Shown: piece after piece, positions 38,682-48,333 of the stretch
How positions within the stretch are numbered: the stretch's first letter is position 1
Layout: each line of letters opens with the position of its first letter
From: Metallosphaera yellowstonensis MK1
Lineage (GTDB): Archaea > Thermoproteota > Thermoprotei_A > Sulfolobales > Sulfolobaceae
DNA length: 64,000 nucleotides
Reading direction: 5' to 3'
Assembly (NCBI RefSeq): GCF_000243315.1
Contig: NZ_JH597770.1
Span: forward strand, 190,794 to 254,793
Made by a program: the position numbers and the translations under genes
The notes under the pieces: generated by a model
Database searches by the model: none
Told to the model about the DNA's origin: nothing
What the model saw: only the letters and a program-made list of their open reading frames with translations

Positions 38682-39355
38682 GGGTATCTATAATTACTTT
38701 TGCACCACTGTTTAAGAATGCATCTATCACATTTAGGTGTTCCTTGTAAACAAGAAGCTTTTCCAACAGAGCCTAAACCTGCATGCAAAATCTTAAACGA
38801 GTAGATATCTTTCGTTACGTTTTGAGACACAAGTTTAGGTACTTCGGACCGCCTGAGCTCTACTCCCAGGTATCTACTTAATACCCTCCTCGAGTATTCT
38901 GATGCCGGAAAGACAGGTTGATGTCCGGCAAAGAGAAGAATGGAATCTACCGTCTCCTCTCCAAGTCCATTAACCTTGAGTAGTTCACTCCTCATTTCTA
39001 ACTTTAGGAGGTTACTGAGCCCACCGTTCTCCACCACAAAAGATGCAAAGGCCCTCAACCTAGTTGCCTTGGTCTTGTAGAAGTTCACTGCCCTAATTTT
39101 TCTCGCTAAGTCCTCCTCGTCTAACCTAGAGATTGCTTCGATGGTAGAGAGACCCTCTTCCCTGAGAGCCAACAATATCCTCTTAACCGTTTCCCACTTT
39201 GTCATCTGGACTAAGAAGGCTGAGATCACTATCTCGTCTGCCGACTCTAAGTTGTCCCACCATCTAAAAGAGCGAGGATCTGAGATTATCCATCCCTGTC
39301 GTGCCAGTGCCTCTCTCTCCCTTTCAAATATTTGGATGAGCTCGTCAAAGGTTAT
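38678..39355 (-). CDS. Endonuclease III-like Fe-S protein with altered active site; start codon uncertain
   Basis: From GTG 39229 the product has 183 aa. Upstream the frame stays open to 39355, and the extra 42 codons encode family-like sequence ([18 protein letters not shown]) that belongs to the HhH-GPD domain, yet this part has no ATG, GTG or TTG; its first codon is ATA. The [4Fe-4S] ligands are kept: C-x6-C-x2-C-x5-C ([17 protein letters not shown]). The helix-hairpin-helix VNGLGEETV has Glu where the catalytic Lys is expected, and [10 protein letters not shown] has Ser where the catalytic Asp is expected. It is thus a glycosylase-fold protein of doubtful lyase activity. It is coupled to its neighbours by overlaps. 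Confidence 0.7.
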   Translation of the reverse strand: MTFDELIQIFEREREALARQGWIISDPRSFRWWDNLESADEIVISAFLVQMTKWETVKRILLALREEGLSTIEAISRLDEEDLARKIRAVNFYKTKATRLRAFASFVVENGGLSNLLKLEMRSELLKVNGLGEETVDSILLFAGHQPVFPASEYSRRVLSRYLGVELRRSEVPKLVSQNVTKDIYSFKILHAGLGSVGKASCLQGTPKCDRCILKQWCKSNYRYP

Positions 39356-40295
39356 TCAGGATCACCTGAACCAATCTTTCTGTACCGGGCTTATGGGTCT
39401 TGGGCCTCCTGGGTGAGTTTATGGAGTTCAGAAGCTCCACCTCTGAAGCCCAAGTGTTTGGATCGTCCATGAATGTTGCCCCTATGATCTCAGCGTAGGC
39501 CTTAGCGTCGGAGAAAGTAGTTGCCCTCACTAAGGATCTGTTGAATACCATGATTACACTCTTATTATAGAGAATAGATGCCTCCATGGCAGTCTTCCCT
39601 TGATGGGTTATCACAAGCGACGCGTTGGCTAAATACTTCTCCATGTCCGGATCGAAGTCGAAGACCTTCCAGCCTAACCCTTTGTACCTCTCTGGGTTCA
39701 CCTTTCCTGTCTGCAGGATCACGTTGGGTAACTTGAGCTTGGCGAGGACGTCGAACAGACGTTGAAATCCCTCTGTACCAGCTGTGACGAAAACATATCC
39801 CTCGTCCTTGGGAACGTACCTGGGCCTCTGGAGTATAGGTCCGACCACAACTCCGTTCTTGTATAGTGACCTCTGTTCTTCCCAGTGAAGGAAAACACCC
39901 TTGGCAAATGCAGAAATGATCCTGATAGCCTTCCCTCTCGTGAATATCCTGTCCTGGCTCTCGATGGCGAACACCTTAGATCCCTTCAGGTAACCGAAGA
40001 AGGACGGCAACAATGAGTGATTGGACCCAGTAGCTAGAATTACTTTATACTTGGGCAGAAGCGATGATTGTACCAGAGACTCGACACCCTTATAGATTGC
40101 GTGTAGATCGGACTCTAAGGGTTCCCTAGGCTTAGGTAGTTCCCATATCTTGTTGGCCAAGGGTTCTAAGAGCTTCCACGAGTAGGAATCCCCCGTCGGA
40201 ATCACGAAATCCGGCTTAAAGGGTAGATAATCCGCTACAGCCTTGGCGAAACCTGAGTGGCCTCCTCCACTGGCCACGATCAAGAGATCCCGCAT
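39345..40295 (-). CDS. agl24: Agl24-like N-acetylglucosaminyltransferase (Alg14-Alg13 type)
   Basis: 316 aa. The N-terminal half has SGGGHSG (9-15), as in Alg14, and LATGSNHSLLPS; the C-terminal half has VFVTAGTEGFQRL and THQGKTAMEA, as in Alg13/MurG. A fused Alg14-13-like enzyme with an essential His in GGH is described for Sulfolobus acidocaldarius Agl24, which adds the second GlcNAc of the lipid-linked N-glycan. Membrane-peripheral, cytoplasmic face. First gene of the minus-strand unit that runs into sucCD. Confidence 0.8.
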   Translation of the reverse strand: MRDLLIVASGGGHSGFAKAVADYLPFKPDFVIPTGDSYSWKLLEPLANKIWELPKPREPLESDLHAIYKGVESLVQSSLLPKYKVILATGSNHSLLPSFFGYLKGSKVFAIESQDRIFTRGKAIRIISAFAKGVFLHWEEQRSLYKNGVVVGPILQRPRYVPKDEGYVFVTAGTEGFQRLFDVLAKLKLPNVILQTGKVNPERYKGLGWKVFDFDPDMEKYLANASLVITHQGKTAMEASILYNKSVIMVFNRSLVRATTFSDAKAYAEIIGATFMDDPNTWASEVELLNSINSPRRPKTHKPGTERLVQVILNNL

Positions 40296-40338
40296 TAACG
40301 TATAACATTATTACCTTAAACTATTTTAAAGGCTATCC

Positions 40339-41961
40339 ATGGAGTACAAAGCTGTATGGCTCAAGGGAGGTATAGTCCTCGCACTGAACATGCTGGAGGC
40401 AGGCCGAAGGGTATATCAAATAGGTCTTGGGGAAAGGGACTTCTACGTTGACGTTATAGCCGATTCTTCTTTGTCGCTAGAGGAAGCAGAGAACTTTGCA
40501 ACTTACAAAGATCATGACTTCACTATAAATAACGGAAAGGTTGTAAGCAAGTTCGGGGAGATCAGCCTCCTGGATGAGACCAAACCTTCTGGTAATCCGA
40601 GGTACTTCAAAATCCTTAACGTCTCTGTTCATCATGTGAGCCCAGACTTTCAGGTAGTGAGAATCAGGGCCGTGGCTTTCGAAACGGAGGAGCAACTCAA
40701 GGACTACCTGGAGTGGTTAGAGAAGGCATCGGAGACCGACCATAGGGTACTTGGGGAAAAGATGGATCTCTTCAGTTTCCATGAGGAGAGTGGTCCTGGT
40801 CTAGTGCTGTTTCACCCTAAAGGTCAACTGATAAGAAACGAAATGATAAACTATATGAGACAAATAAATGATTCAATGGGATATAACGAAGTATATACCT
40901 CTCACGTGTTCAGAACCGTCCTCTGGAAGATAAGCGGGCATTACGAGATGTACAGGGATAAGATGCTAATATTTCAGAAGGATGATGATGAACTAGGAAT
41001 TAAGCCGATGAACTGCCCCGCACATATACTCATCTATAAGTCGAGGGTTAGGAGTTACAAGGACTTACCCATCAGGTTCTCCGAGTTTGGAAACGTGTAT
41101 AGGTGGGAGAAAAAGGGGGAACTCTACGGTCTCCTCAGAATACGTGGTTTCACTCAGGATGATGGACATATTTTCCTTAGGGAAGATCAGATTAGGGAGG
41201 AAGTTAAACTTCTAGTAAAGAAGACCTTGGAAGTTCTAGGAAAGTTTGGCTTCAAGGGGGACGACGTTAGGATAAACTTGAGTACCAGGCCGGACGAGAG
41301 CATTGGGACAGACGAGCAATGGGAGAAGGCAACCAGCGCGTTGCACGAAGCTCTCAGGGAACTTGGTATCTCATTCATCATAAAGGAGAAGGAGGGGGCA
41401 TTCTATGGGCCTAAGATAGACTTCGATATTAGGGACAGCTTGGGAAGGTGGTGGCAACTTTCCACAATTCAGGTAGACTTCAACTTACCTGAAAGGTTTA
41501 AACTGGAATACGTAAATGCGGACGGAAGTAAGAAGAGACCAGTAATAATTCATAGGGCGATCTATGGTTCCATAGACAGAATGATGGCAATCCTACTTGA
41601 GCACTTCAAGGGCAAGCTTCCCTCTTGGCTCTCCCCAGTTCAAGTGAGGGTACTACCCATTACTGAGGATATTCACGAGTATGCGGTGAAAGTGGCTGAG
41701 GCTCACAGGAGCAAAGGTATTAGGGTGGAGCTAGACCCTAGTGGAGAGACTCTCTCTAAAAGGATTAAGAGAGCTTACGATGAAGGTGTGCCATATATAG
41801 TTATAGTAGGTAGGAAGGAAGCACCAGAAAATAAAGTCACAGTGAGGGGAAGATCCAATATTGAGGTTAAGGGTGTACCCTTAGAAAGATGGTTAGAAGC
41901 TCTAGTAGAAGAAATAAGAGAGAGGAACACCGAGAACGTCGCTCTAAAGATGATATCATGA
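40339..41961 (+). CDS. thrS: Threonyl-tRNA synthetase, catalytic form without editing domain
   Basis: 540 aa. Class II motif 2 ([10 protein letters not shown] to [11 protein letters not shown]), zinc Cys in KPMNCPAHI, motif 3 ([13 protein letters not shown]), and a C-terminal anticodon-binding domain ([16 protein letters not shown]). No editing domain of the archaeal DTD-like or bacterial type is fused, as known for crenarchaea with ThrRS split in two; the editing protein is at 56917. Stop overlaps the ogt start (ATGA). Confidence 0.95.
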   Translation: MEYKAVWLKGGIVLALNMLEAGRRVYQIGLGERDFYVDVIADSSLSLEEAENFATYKDHDFTINNGKVVSKFGEISLLDETKPSGNPRYFKILNVSVHHVSPDFQVVRIRAVAFETEEQLKDYLEWLEKASETDHRVLGEKMDLFSFHEESGPGLVLFHPKGQLIRNEMINYMRQINDSMGYNEVYTSHVFRTVLWKISGHYEMYRDKMLIFQKDDDELGIKPMNCPAHILIYKSRVRSYKDLPIRFSEFGNVYRWEKKGELYGLLRIRGFTQDDGHIFLREDQIREEVKLLVKKTLEVLGKFGFKGDDVRINLSTRPDESIGTDEQWEKATSALHEALRELGISFIIKEKEGAFYGPKIDFDIRDSLGRWWQLSTIQVDFNLPERFKLEYVNADGSKKRPVIIHRAIYGSIDRMMAILLEHFKGKLPSWLSPVQVRVLPITEDIHEYAVKVAEAHRSKGIRVELDPSGETLSKRIKRAYDEGVPYIVIVGRKEAPENKVTVRGRSNIEVKGVPLERWLEALVEEIRERNTENVALKMIS

Positions 41962-42413
41962 CTGAGGTAAGATACGGCCTTTATAAGAGTTCCATTGGAC
42001 CTATAACGGTCATCGCAGAGGATGACGAAATTACGATGCTTGACTTTTGCGATTGCGTAGAGAAGGGCCTCATGAATAACGAGTGGTTCTCGGATCTCTT
42101 TCAAAAACTTGACATGTATTTCCAGGGAAAGAGGGTAGAGTTTACGGTAAAAATTAGATTGCCCATGAACCCCTTTAGACAGAGAGTTTTCAAAGAGGTC
42201 ATGAAATTACGATGGGGAGAGATCACTACCTATAAGCATGTTGCTGAGAGGATAGGTAGCTCACCCAGAGCTGTCGGGACCGCCCTTTCCAAAAATCAAA
42301 CTCTATTACTGGTTCCCTGTCACAGAGTTATAGCGGAAAGCGGGATTGGAGGCTATTCGAGGGGGGTTGACATAAAAAGAAAACTATTGAAACTAGAAGG
42401 CCACGAATTCTAG
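41958..42413 (+). CDS. ogt: O6-alkylguanine-DNA alkyltransferase
   Basis: 151 aa from ATG 41958, which overlaps the thrS stop; a longer upstream frame reads through thrS and is not real. Acceptor motif PCHRV with C121, DNA-binding helix [13 protein letters not shown], and C31-x-C33 (FCDC), which corresponds to the stabilising disulfide reported in S. solfataricus OGT. It transfers the alkyl group from O6-alkylguanine to C121 irreversibly. Confidence 0.95.
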   Translation: MTEVRYGLYKSSIGPITVIAEDDEITMLDFCDCVEKGLMNNEWFSDLFQKLDMYFQGKRVEFTVKIRLPMNPFRQRVFKEVMKLRWGEITTYKHVAERIGSSPRAVGTALSKNQTLLLVPCHRVIAESGIGGYSRGVDIKRKLLKLEGHEF

Positions 42414-42604
42414 TCCTCGATGATAGGCTCTACCTCATCTTCCCCCACGTTCCATCTCTTCAGTGCTCCCTCTATGCCGAAGGTTTTAATGTCTTTAATA
42501 ATGTTTGAGAAATGCTTGTCTAATATCTCAGCACAATCGGACGGTATCCTAGCTCTAAGCTCCGTGTAAATGCTCCTTATGACTTTCACATCTTCTATAT
42601 CCAT
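42410..42604 (-). CDS. Small acidic hypothetical protein
   Basis: 64 aa, helical, with one Cys (SDCAEIL). No family known to me. The 3' end overlaps ogt by 4 bp. The frame is intact and composition is protein-like (RSIYTELRARIP). Confidence 0.55.
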   Translation of the reverse strand: MDIEDVKVIRSIYTELRARIPSDCAEILDKHFSNIIKDIKTFGIEGALKRWNVGEDEVEPIIED

Positions 42605-42888
42605 TCTTCATCACGTGAAGCCGTGTCTAAAGAGGTAGAGACACTCAACCGACTTTGTATATCTAATCTATGTTCCATTCTATTTTAGCCAATTATGATC
42701 TTCTAATTTGAATTAAAATGACTATAAGAGAACGATGTTAATAATTGGAGTGACGGACACCGAATTAAGTTAATGAGGTGGAAATGGACTGAATTCGAAG
42801 GAGTTCCTAGGAAAGGACTCCAGTTCTATATTATCTTTGGTTAACGTTGAGATGATAATACGAATATCCCTCACCGCAGGTGAGTAAG
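42605..42888. other. 284-bp intergenic, no gene seen
   Basis: No coding or RNA signal recognised up to the target duplication of the insertion sequence at 42889. Confidence 0.4.
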
Positions 42889-42895
42889 TAACAGA

Positions 42896-44109
42896 CAGCA
42901 GTTATGGGACTTTAACGTAACTTAAAGATTTTCATCAGCCCAGGTGGTCCACCTAAATGACGTTCAACGAACCTGAGGAACGCCTCCACGCTCCTCAGGT
43001 TAAGCTCCCCCACCAGCTCCCTGACGACGTTGGTCATGATGGTGAAGATCGCGAGGTAGCCCTGGAGTCTCTCCCTCCTCCAGAACGAGGAGTCCTCCAG
43101 TCCCAGGGCCTTAACGTCCCTGTGGAGCTCCTCGATCTCCCACCTCATCCTCCAGGCCTCCTCGATCTCCTCCTCGCTGAGCGAGAGGTCGGTCGTGTAG
43201 AGGTACTTCACGTGTGTCCCGGAGTCACGTTTATATTCCCGGACTAGCAACTTTACCGTAATAGCTCGGCCTCCCAGGGTCAGGTCGGCGTAGTAGAGTC
43301 CGGGGGGTAGGTCCCCCACTCGGAGGTGTCCCTCCACCTCCTCGAGGGTCCCCTGGACCGACTCGACCCTGAGGAGCCTCCGGTTGGACTTGAGCTCAGA
43401 CACCACGTTGTCCCTCACGAGCTTCTCTGACCAGTACCACGAGTCGAAGACGACCCTGGACACGCGGAAGTACCCCTTGAGCACGTCCAACATCTCCCTG
43501 GCCAAGTCGATCTTGGTCTTGAACTCGGTGACCATCCCCAAGTCCAACATCTTCCTCACGGCGTAGGGGAAGGCTCCCACCATGAACGTCCTGCCCGTGG
43601 AGAGGTCCACTATGGCGACCGTGAGGAGCTGCACGCCCCTCTCGAACCTCCGGTGGGTGTGGCAGTAGATCCAGTAGTTCCCGTGGGGGCTCACGTCCCT
43701 CCCCCTGGAGTACTCCTTGTGGTCCACGGTGTCGTCTATGATTACGGCCACCTCACCCTTCACCAGCCCCGACAGGACCTCCAGGTAGTCCCTCCACGCG
43801 TCGTGGAGTTCCCCCAACGCCTCCAGCAGGTTCGCGTAGTCCAACCCGAACGTCTCAGCAGCATTCCTCACGCTGGACCTCCCACCTAGCAGAACCATGA
43901 GGACTAGCGCCAACCCGACCTTCCTGCTCCTCCCGTTCCTCCTCACTATGCCCAGGACCTGGTTCACTGCCTTGATCAGATCCTCCTTAGCCAGTTCCAC
44001 CTGTCCCTTCTGGTTTGACATCTTTTCAGCAGGAAGACGTCGAAAATTAAAAACTTCTCGTTAATACCAACTTCTTGGTATTACCTCCCTAAGATTCCCA
44101 TAACTGCTG
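42896..44109 (-). mobile_element. Intact ISC1217-like insertion sequence with 7-bp target duplication
   Basis: 1214 bp between perfect tips cagcagttatggga and tcccataactgctg. The flanks taacaga at 42889-42895 and 44110-44116 are identical, a 7-bp target duplication, so the insertion is recent. It encodes one undamaged transposase. The length is that implied by the name ISC1217; the family name is from memory of this element's transposase. It lies 88 bp before the tRNA-Thr gene. Confidence 0.9.
42912..44021 (-). CDS. ISC1217-like transposase
   Basis: 369 aa. Candidate catalytic residues are D in VAVIIDDTVDHKE (about 93-105), D in VVFDSWYWSEK (about 198-208) and E in MRWEIEELHRDVKALGLE (about 303-320), a DDE arrangement with the R-W-x-I-E-x-x-x-x-x-x-K pattern of IS4/IS701-like enzymes. 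The stop lies 16 bp inside the left tip, so nearly the whole element is coding. It is a likely trans-acting enzyme for the 64-bp MITEs. The copy at 6029-7166 is dead. Confidence 0.88.
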   Translation of the reverse strand: MSNQKGQVELAKEDLIKAVNQVLGIVRRNGRSRKVGLALVLMVLLGGRSSVRNAAETFGLDYANLLEALGELHDAWRDYLEVLSGLVKGEVAVIIDDTVDHKEYSRGRDVSPHGNYWIYCHTHRRFERGVQLLTVAIVDLSTGRTFMVGAFPYAVRKMLDLGMVTEFKTKIDLAREMLDVLKGYFRVSRVVFDSWYWSEKLVRDNVVSELKSNRRLLRVESVQGTLEEVEGHLRVGDLPPGLYYADLTLGGRAITVKLLVREYKRDSGTHVKYLYTTDLSLSEEEIEEAWRMRWEIEELHRDVKALGLEDSSFWRRERLQGYLAIFTIMTNVVRELVGELNLRSVEAFLRFVERHLGGPPGLMKIFKLR

Positions 44110-44204
44110 TAACAGAGTAGTTTCGGTCCTTGACTTCTGGTAGAAGGAGCACAAGCAGGTGGATAAGTTAAACTTTTGTACTTTCTAGGGCTGATCTCTA
44201 TAGT

Positions 44205-44291
44205 GCCGCGGTAGCTCAGCCTGGCTAGAGCGCTGCCCTGGTAACCTACCTGGGCAGGCAGAGGCCCCGGGTTCAAATCCCGGCCGCGGCT
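44205..44291 (+). tRNA. tRNA-Thr (GGT) with 12-nt intron
   Basis: Acceptor GCCGCGG pairs with CCGCGGC, D-stem GCTC with GAGC, and the T-arm is CCGGG-TTCAAAT-CCCGG. The anticodon stem CTGCC/GGCAG is split by an intron at the usual 37/38 site (44244-44255). Anticodon GGT is at 44240-44242, after U33. The discriminator is T at 44291; no CCA is encoded. Confidence 0.93.
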
Positions 44292-44292
44292 T

Positions 44293-44646
44293 CTACATGA
44301 AAGTTTGTGGTTTCCTAACGTATGTCGGTCTCCTAATCATTTGCAGAACGACAGAGTTTCCGTTGCTCATTCTATCGATAGCATAAATTACTAGAATTTT
44401 CAGTTTCCTTCTTTTCAGAGCTTTCAATTCGTCCTCTATACGCTCCAGTTCCTGGGCCAGTTCCCCAGTCATTTCTTCGCTTAGGCCTGTATTTTTAATA
44501 TCATGAATTTCCTTCTCTATCTCTCCAACTATTTTCATGAGGTTTTCGTCCTCTATATACCTCGTGGCCTCTATCAGCCTTTTTGCGGCCTCAACTTCAT
44601 TATCCTGGTTCAAATAGTCAATAATCCCTAAGAGCGTGTCCAGCAT
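44293..44646 (-). CDS. Helical protein of unknown function
   Basis: 117 aa, no Cys, with a probable coiled coil at about 20-80 (EEMTGELAQELERIEDELKAL). A basic C-terminus follows. No family recognised. It ends one base from the tRNA-Thr 3' end on the opposite strand. Confidence 0.6.
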   Translation of the reverse strand: MLDTLLGIIDYLNQDNEVEAAKRLIEATRYIEDENLMKIVGEIEKEIHDIKNTGLSEEMTGELAQELERIEDELKALKRRKLKILVIYAIDRMSNGNSVVLQMIRRPTYVRKPQTFM

Positions 44647-44682
44647 AGATAATATATCTTTATAACTTCACTCAATAAAAAG

Positions 44683-45105
44683 CTATTTGACTATCAGCAC
44701 AGGAACTCTCGCTTCTTGTACAACTCTACTTGAAACACTGCCCAAGAAAACACGTTTGACCGTGGATAGACCCCTGCTTCCCATCACGATCAGAGAGATA
44801 CTGTTCTTGTCGACGTAGTCCAGAATTGCCTGAGCGGGGTCGCCTTCCAATGTTTCCCCCACAGCTCTCACCCCTACTCTCTCCGCCTCCGTAACTGCAA
44901 ACTTAACATCCTCTTTGGCTTTTCTCTCCATGGACTCTAATTCCTTCAATGGAGGAAGGATACCTACGCTGTAGAATATCGTCTCGTTCACAACCTCGAT
45001 AATGTAAAGTCTACTATCATACTTGGACGCTAGATCTATGGCTACCTGTAGGGCTTTCTTGGAGTTATCTGAACCATCGAAAGGAACTAAAATTCTTTCA
45101 AACAT
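44683..45105 (-). CDS. Universal stress protein (UspA family)
   Basis: 140 aa. ATP-binding pattern ILVPFDGSDNSKKAL at the start and GSRGLSTVKRVFLGSVSSRV (about 110-129), the G-x2-G-x9-G-[ST] signature of nucleotide-binding UspA proteins. Cytoplasmic; likely an ATP-dependent stress protein. Single gene. Confidence 0.92.
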   Translation of the reverse strand: MFERILVPFDGSDNSKKALQVAIDLASKYDSRLYIIEVVNETIFYSVGILPPLKELESMERKAKEDVKFAVTEAERVGVRAVGETLEGDPAQAILDYVDKNSISLIVMGSRGLSTVKRVFLGSVSSRVVQEARVPVLIVK

Positions 45106-45158
45106 ACTTTCACACTCTTACTGTTTCATTGATAAGTAATTAAATATTTCACTGTTTC

Positions 45159-46922
45159 TCATGTTAAATGAGTGTCTTGAAGACTTTCTTCCAATTCACG
45201 GACAGTCACTACTACACCAGACGTGGGGAAAAGGTGAGGAAAATTACCTCTTGGAATGCATGTTCCTTTCTCTATGTGCTCTCCTAGCAACAGAAGATCA
45301 GTGGAACATGACTGGAGAACTTCAAGCATGTTAGAGGCCTCTTTAGTTCTGCCCAGCCTTATATACACTCTGGCCATCCATAGAGTAACTAGAGTGAAAG
45401 GATTAAGTGCTTCTCCCATGAAGTCCCCCCTATATCTTAGGAATAGGCCTGGTGACACCGCCAATTCTGTCTCTATCCTCTTCAGTGTTCCCAAGAACCT
45501 CGGATCTGTAGCCTCTATGAAACCGTAAAGGGGAAGGAGGAGTAAAGCTGAATCTATCTCTTGTGAACCATAATACTTAACGAAAGAGTTGAGCTCCTTT
45601 GAGTAGCCCTCTTCCATGACAGAACTCCTGATTTCCTCTGAAACGTTCCTCCAATCCTTCCATTTCTCCATTCCTAAATCCTGTGCTAGTTTTGATGCTC
45701 TATCTAGAGCTACCCAATTCATTATCTTGGTATGAACAAAATGTTCATTGACGTTTCTTTGTTCCCAAATATCTGTACTTTTCCTGTACCAGGAATTGGA
45801 GACCCAGTCTGCTATGGCCTCCACTGCCCACCAGTTATCCAAGAGAAACTGCTTGTCTTTGGATTCCTTATAATAAAGATGCAGGGAATGCATGTATGCT
45901 CCCTCAATATCGTTCTGCACCTGCATGTATGCACCGTTACCTATCCTAACCGGCCTAGAGTTTTGGAAACCTCTCAACCACTCTAGTTCTTGTTCTTCTG
46001 GGGGTGATGTCCCGTCTATACCATAGAACGGGTGATCGAAGCTCTTAGAAGAAGGATCAACCACGCTAGATAAGAAGTTGAGCACGTGTCTAGCCCTACT
46101 CAGAAGACCGGCCTTTATCAGTGCCTCTGCACCGTAGGAAGCGTCTCTAACCCACACATATCTATAGTCCCAGTTCCTGCTCTCGCCTATGATCTCTGGA
46201 AGAGATGTTGTGGGAGACGCTATGAGTCCTCCAGTCGGGAAGTACATAAGACCTAGAATGACGCTTAATGATCTTCTATAAAATTGCTCAAATCTCTTTA
46301 ATTTCGTAATTTGTCTAGATCTCATTATAAGATTTTTCCAAAACGTTAGGGTTCTTTCTAAGGCTTCATAGGGCTTAGAATAAACTTCTCCCTTTTTACT
46401 GAAAAGTCCGTATCGTAGATCCTTCGAATACAGGAGATATAAGTAGCCTTGACCTGGCTTAAACTTTATCTTTGTATCCTCAATGCAATAATTGCCTCTT
46501 AACTCAAGTTCTACTCCCTCTTGAGATCTCGGGTTCTTATATATCAACCCCTTCCTATGCACGTTCACACCAGGTCTAATGAGACCATAATCGAAAAATA
46601 CTTTGATATCAGAGACGAAAGGAATTTCGCTGTTATAAATTCGTATTATGGCTGGGAGAGAGAGAGGCAGGAAGTCTATCAGTTCAAGTTGACCTCTCTT
46701 TGTCTTGAACTTCGTCCTTAGAATCATACTGTCTTCCACGTATTCACTAGAGACCACGTAATCTTCGTCGTCAGGTAATACGCTAAACGAACCTCCTTCT
46801 TGATCCAGTAATTTGGTAAATATGGATGGGGAGTCGAATCTAGGGGTGGGGAACCATTCTATGTTTCCGTCTCTCTCTAAAGCCGAAGTGAGTCCATTGG
46901 AGAGAAACGCATAGAACTTCAA
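45159..46922 (-). CDS. GH15-family glucoamylase or trehalase
   Basis: 587 aa. An N-terminal beta domain (1-200) is followed by an (alpha/alpha)6 barrel with [18 protein letters not shown] (about 255-272), the [16 protein letters not shown] segment (about 408-423) carrying the general acid region, and [10 protein letters not shown] near 545, whose Glu is the likely base. No signal peptide, so it acts inside the cell. GH15 enzymes of Sulfolobales cleave maltooligosaccharides or trehalose. It overlaps the GT4 gene by 4 bp, so they form an operon. Confidence 0.85.
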   Translation of the reverse strand: MKFYAFLSNGLTSALERDGNIEWFPTPRFDSPSIFTKLLDQEGGSFSVLPDDEDYVVSSEYVEDSMILRTKFKTKRGQLELIDFLPLSLPAIIRIYNSEIPFVSDIKVFFDYGLIRPGVNVHRKGLIYKNPRSQEGVELELRGNYCIEDTKIKFKPGQGYLYLLYSKDLRYGLFSKKGEVYSKPYEALERTLTFWKNLIMRSRQITKLKRFEQFYRRSLSVILGLMYFPTGGLIASPTTSLPEIIGESRNWDYRYVWVRDASYGAEALIKAGLLSRARHVLNFLSSVVDPSSKSFDHPFYGIDGTSPPEEQELEWLRGFQNSRPVRIGNGAYMQVQNDIEGAYMHSLHLYYKESKDKQFLLDNWWAVEAIADWVSNSWYRKSTDIWEQRNVNEHFVHTKIMNWVALDRASKLAQDLGMEKWKDWRNVSEEIRSSVMEEGYSKELNSFVKYYGSQEIDSALLLLPLYGFIEATDPRFLGTLKRIETELAVSPGLFLRYRGDFMGEALNPFTLVTLWMARVYIRLGRTKEASNMLEVLQSCSTDLLLLGEHIEKGTCIPRGNFPHLFPTSGVVVTVRELEESLQDTHLT

Positions 46923-48244
46923 TCCGTCTCCCTCTTTGGATAACCTTTCATCGCCTCTTCCATGGCTTCCTTAATCTTGTCTACAGCATACTCTAAGGAG
47001 CATTGTCTTAAGGTCTCCCTACCCATAGAACCTAACTTATCGCCTTCCTTGAACGTTCTCCTTATAGCTTCAGCAAGCTCATCGTATGAGTCCGACGGAA
47101 AGGTATAACCGTTCACTCCTTCTATTACTAGTTCACTGACCCCTGCACCTTTACTAACTACTACGGGTTTTTGATAGTTCCAAGCCTCACAGACAGTCAG
47201 ACCGAATCCTTCAGTTCTTGACGTCAAAATGACTACGTCGCTCCTCATGTAAAGGGATGCCAATTCCTTTTCAGTAACATACCCTGTGAAGATAACTTTG
47301 TCTTTAACTCCTGTTTCTTGTGTCAGGTCTCTAAGTTTTTTGACCCAAACACTAGCCTTGTCGTGACCAAGGGTCTTGCTCGTGAAACTACCATTTCCAG
47401 CCAGAACTAACTTGGCGTCTAGTTTCTTTATGGCCTTAATTGCTATATCTTGGCTTTTTATTGGATCCATCCTACCCACGAGGAGGACTACCTTCTCATC
47501 TTCACCTATGCCGAACTTATTTAGGGTAGATTGCTGTTCTGCGGTACTAGGCTTTTCGTAAGCCTGCGGATCTATGAAAGGATATATCTGTTTTGCTCTT
47601 ACTTTCCCCCCAGCTCTAACTAACCCTTCGAGGTCTCTCCTAGTGCTGAGTATAACTAAATCGAATCCTTCGAAAGACCTTACTAAAAATTCCCTAGTCC
47701 TATCTCCCATCTTCTCAGGCACGAAGGGAATATGGTACCACAACAGTGCAGGTGCCGAGGGACCTATTATGCCTCCTACTAGTAATTGTTGAAAATCATT
47801 CACAAAATATACGTCAGTGTCCAGGTAAAACTCTAGAAGCTTACTCGCTGAATACCAGTTATAGGTGGCATAGGCTATATACTCTTGGCCTACAATGTTA
47901 TATCTCGAAATTCCATGAGCCTCATTGTAAAGACCCTCTTTGAACTTGGTATATAGAGAAAGGACGTTTGGGGGGAGGTCTACCAAATGTAGTTCGATGT
48001 TTTGAAGAGATGCTTGCGGAGGGTAACCAGGGCCTAATGCTACCCATCTGGTTCTTCCTAAGTTCATCTTCCTGATCAAGCCTAACATCATGCGTGCTAC
48101 TCCCCCTACAGCCACCTGAAAATCGCTCTCCGATAACAATGAAAGGTCCACTGGTAGTTCCAGGTCCCCATATTTCTCTAGAAGATCCCTGTAAGTTAGC
48201 GTGAACCTCACTGGGGGAGTTTGTGTGTTTATCGCAACTCTCAT
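46919..48244 (-). CDS. GT4-family glycosyltransferase
   Basis: 441 aa from ATG 48244. The frame opens at 48295, but tttatattcgc at ~48264-48273 is a TATA box in the right place for a leaderless start at 48244. GT-B fold: [11 protein letters not shown] (N-terminal nucleotide region), [19 protein letters not shown] and the E-x7-E motif [12 protein letters not shown]. The donor could be UDP- or ADP-glucose. Coupled to a GH15 enzyme, it may make an alpha-glucan or trehalose-like sugar that GH15 trims; this is inference. Confidence 0.83.
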   Translation of the reverse strand: MRVAINTQTPPVRFTLTYRDLLEKYGDLELPVDLSLLSESDFQVAVGGVARMMLGLIRKMNLGRTRWVALGPGYPPQASLQNIELHLVDLPPNVLSLYTKFKEGLYNEAHGISRYNIVGQEYIAYATYNWYSASKLLEFYLDTDVYFVNDFQQLLVGGIIGPSAPALLWYHIPFVPEKMGDRTREFLVRSFEGFDLVILSTRRDLEGLVRAGGKVRAKQIYPFIDPQAYEKPSTAEQQSTLNKFGIGEDEKVVLLVGRMDPIKSQDIAIKAIKKLDAKLVLAGNGSFTSKTLGHDKASVWVKKLRDLTQETGVKDKVIFTGYVTEKELASLYMRSDVVILTSRTEGFGLTVCEAWNYQKPVVVSKGAGVSELVIEGVNGYTFPSDSYDELAEAIRRTFKEGDKLGSMGRETLRQCSLEYAVDKIKEAMEEAMKGYPKRETD

Positions 48245-48263
48245 ATGTTCACTAATAATTAGC

Positions 48264-48273
48264 GAATATAAAG
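48264..48273 (-). promoter_or_regulatory. TATA box of the GT4-GH15 operon
   Basis: ctttatattc on the minus strand, ~22-28 bp before ATG 48244. The divergent ParA-like gene has its own TATA-like gatatattc at 48301-48309. Confidence 0.55.
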
Positions 48274-48333
48274 TATCAATGACAATAGTGGTCAATTAAA
48301 GATATATTCTTTAGTCAAGAGTTGTGGGAACGA

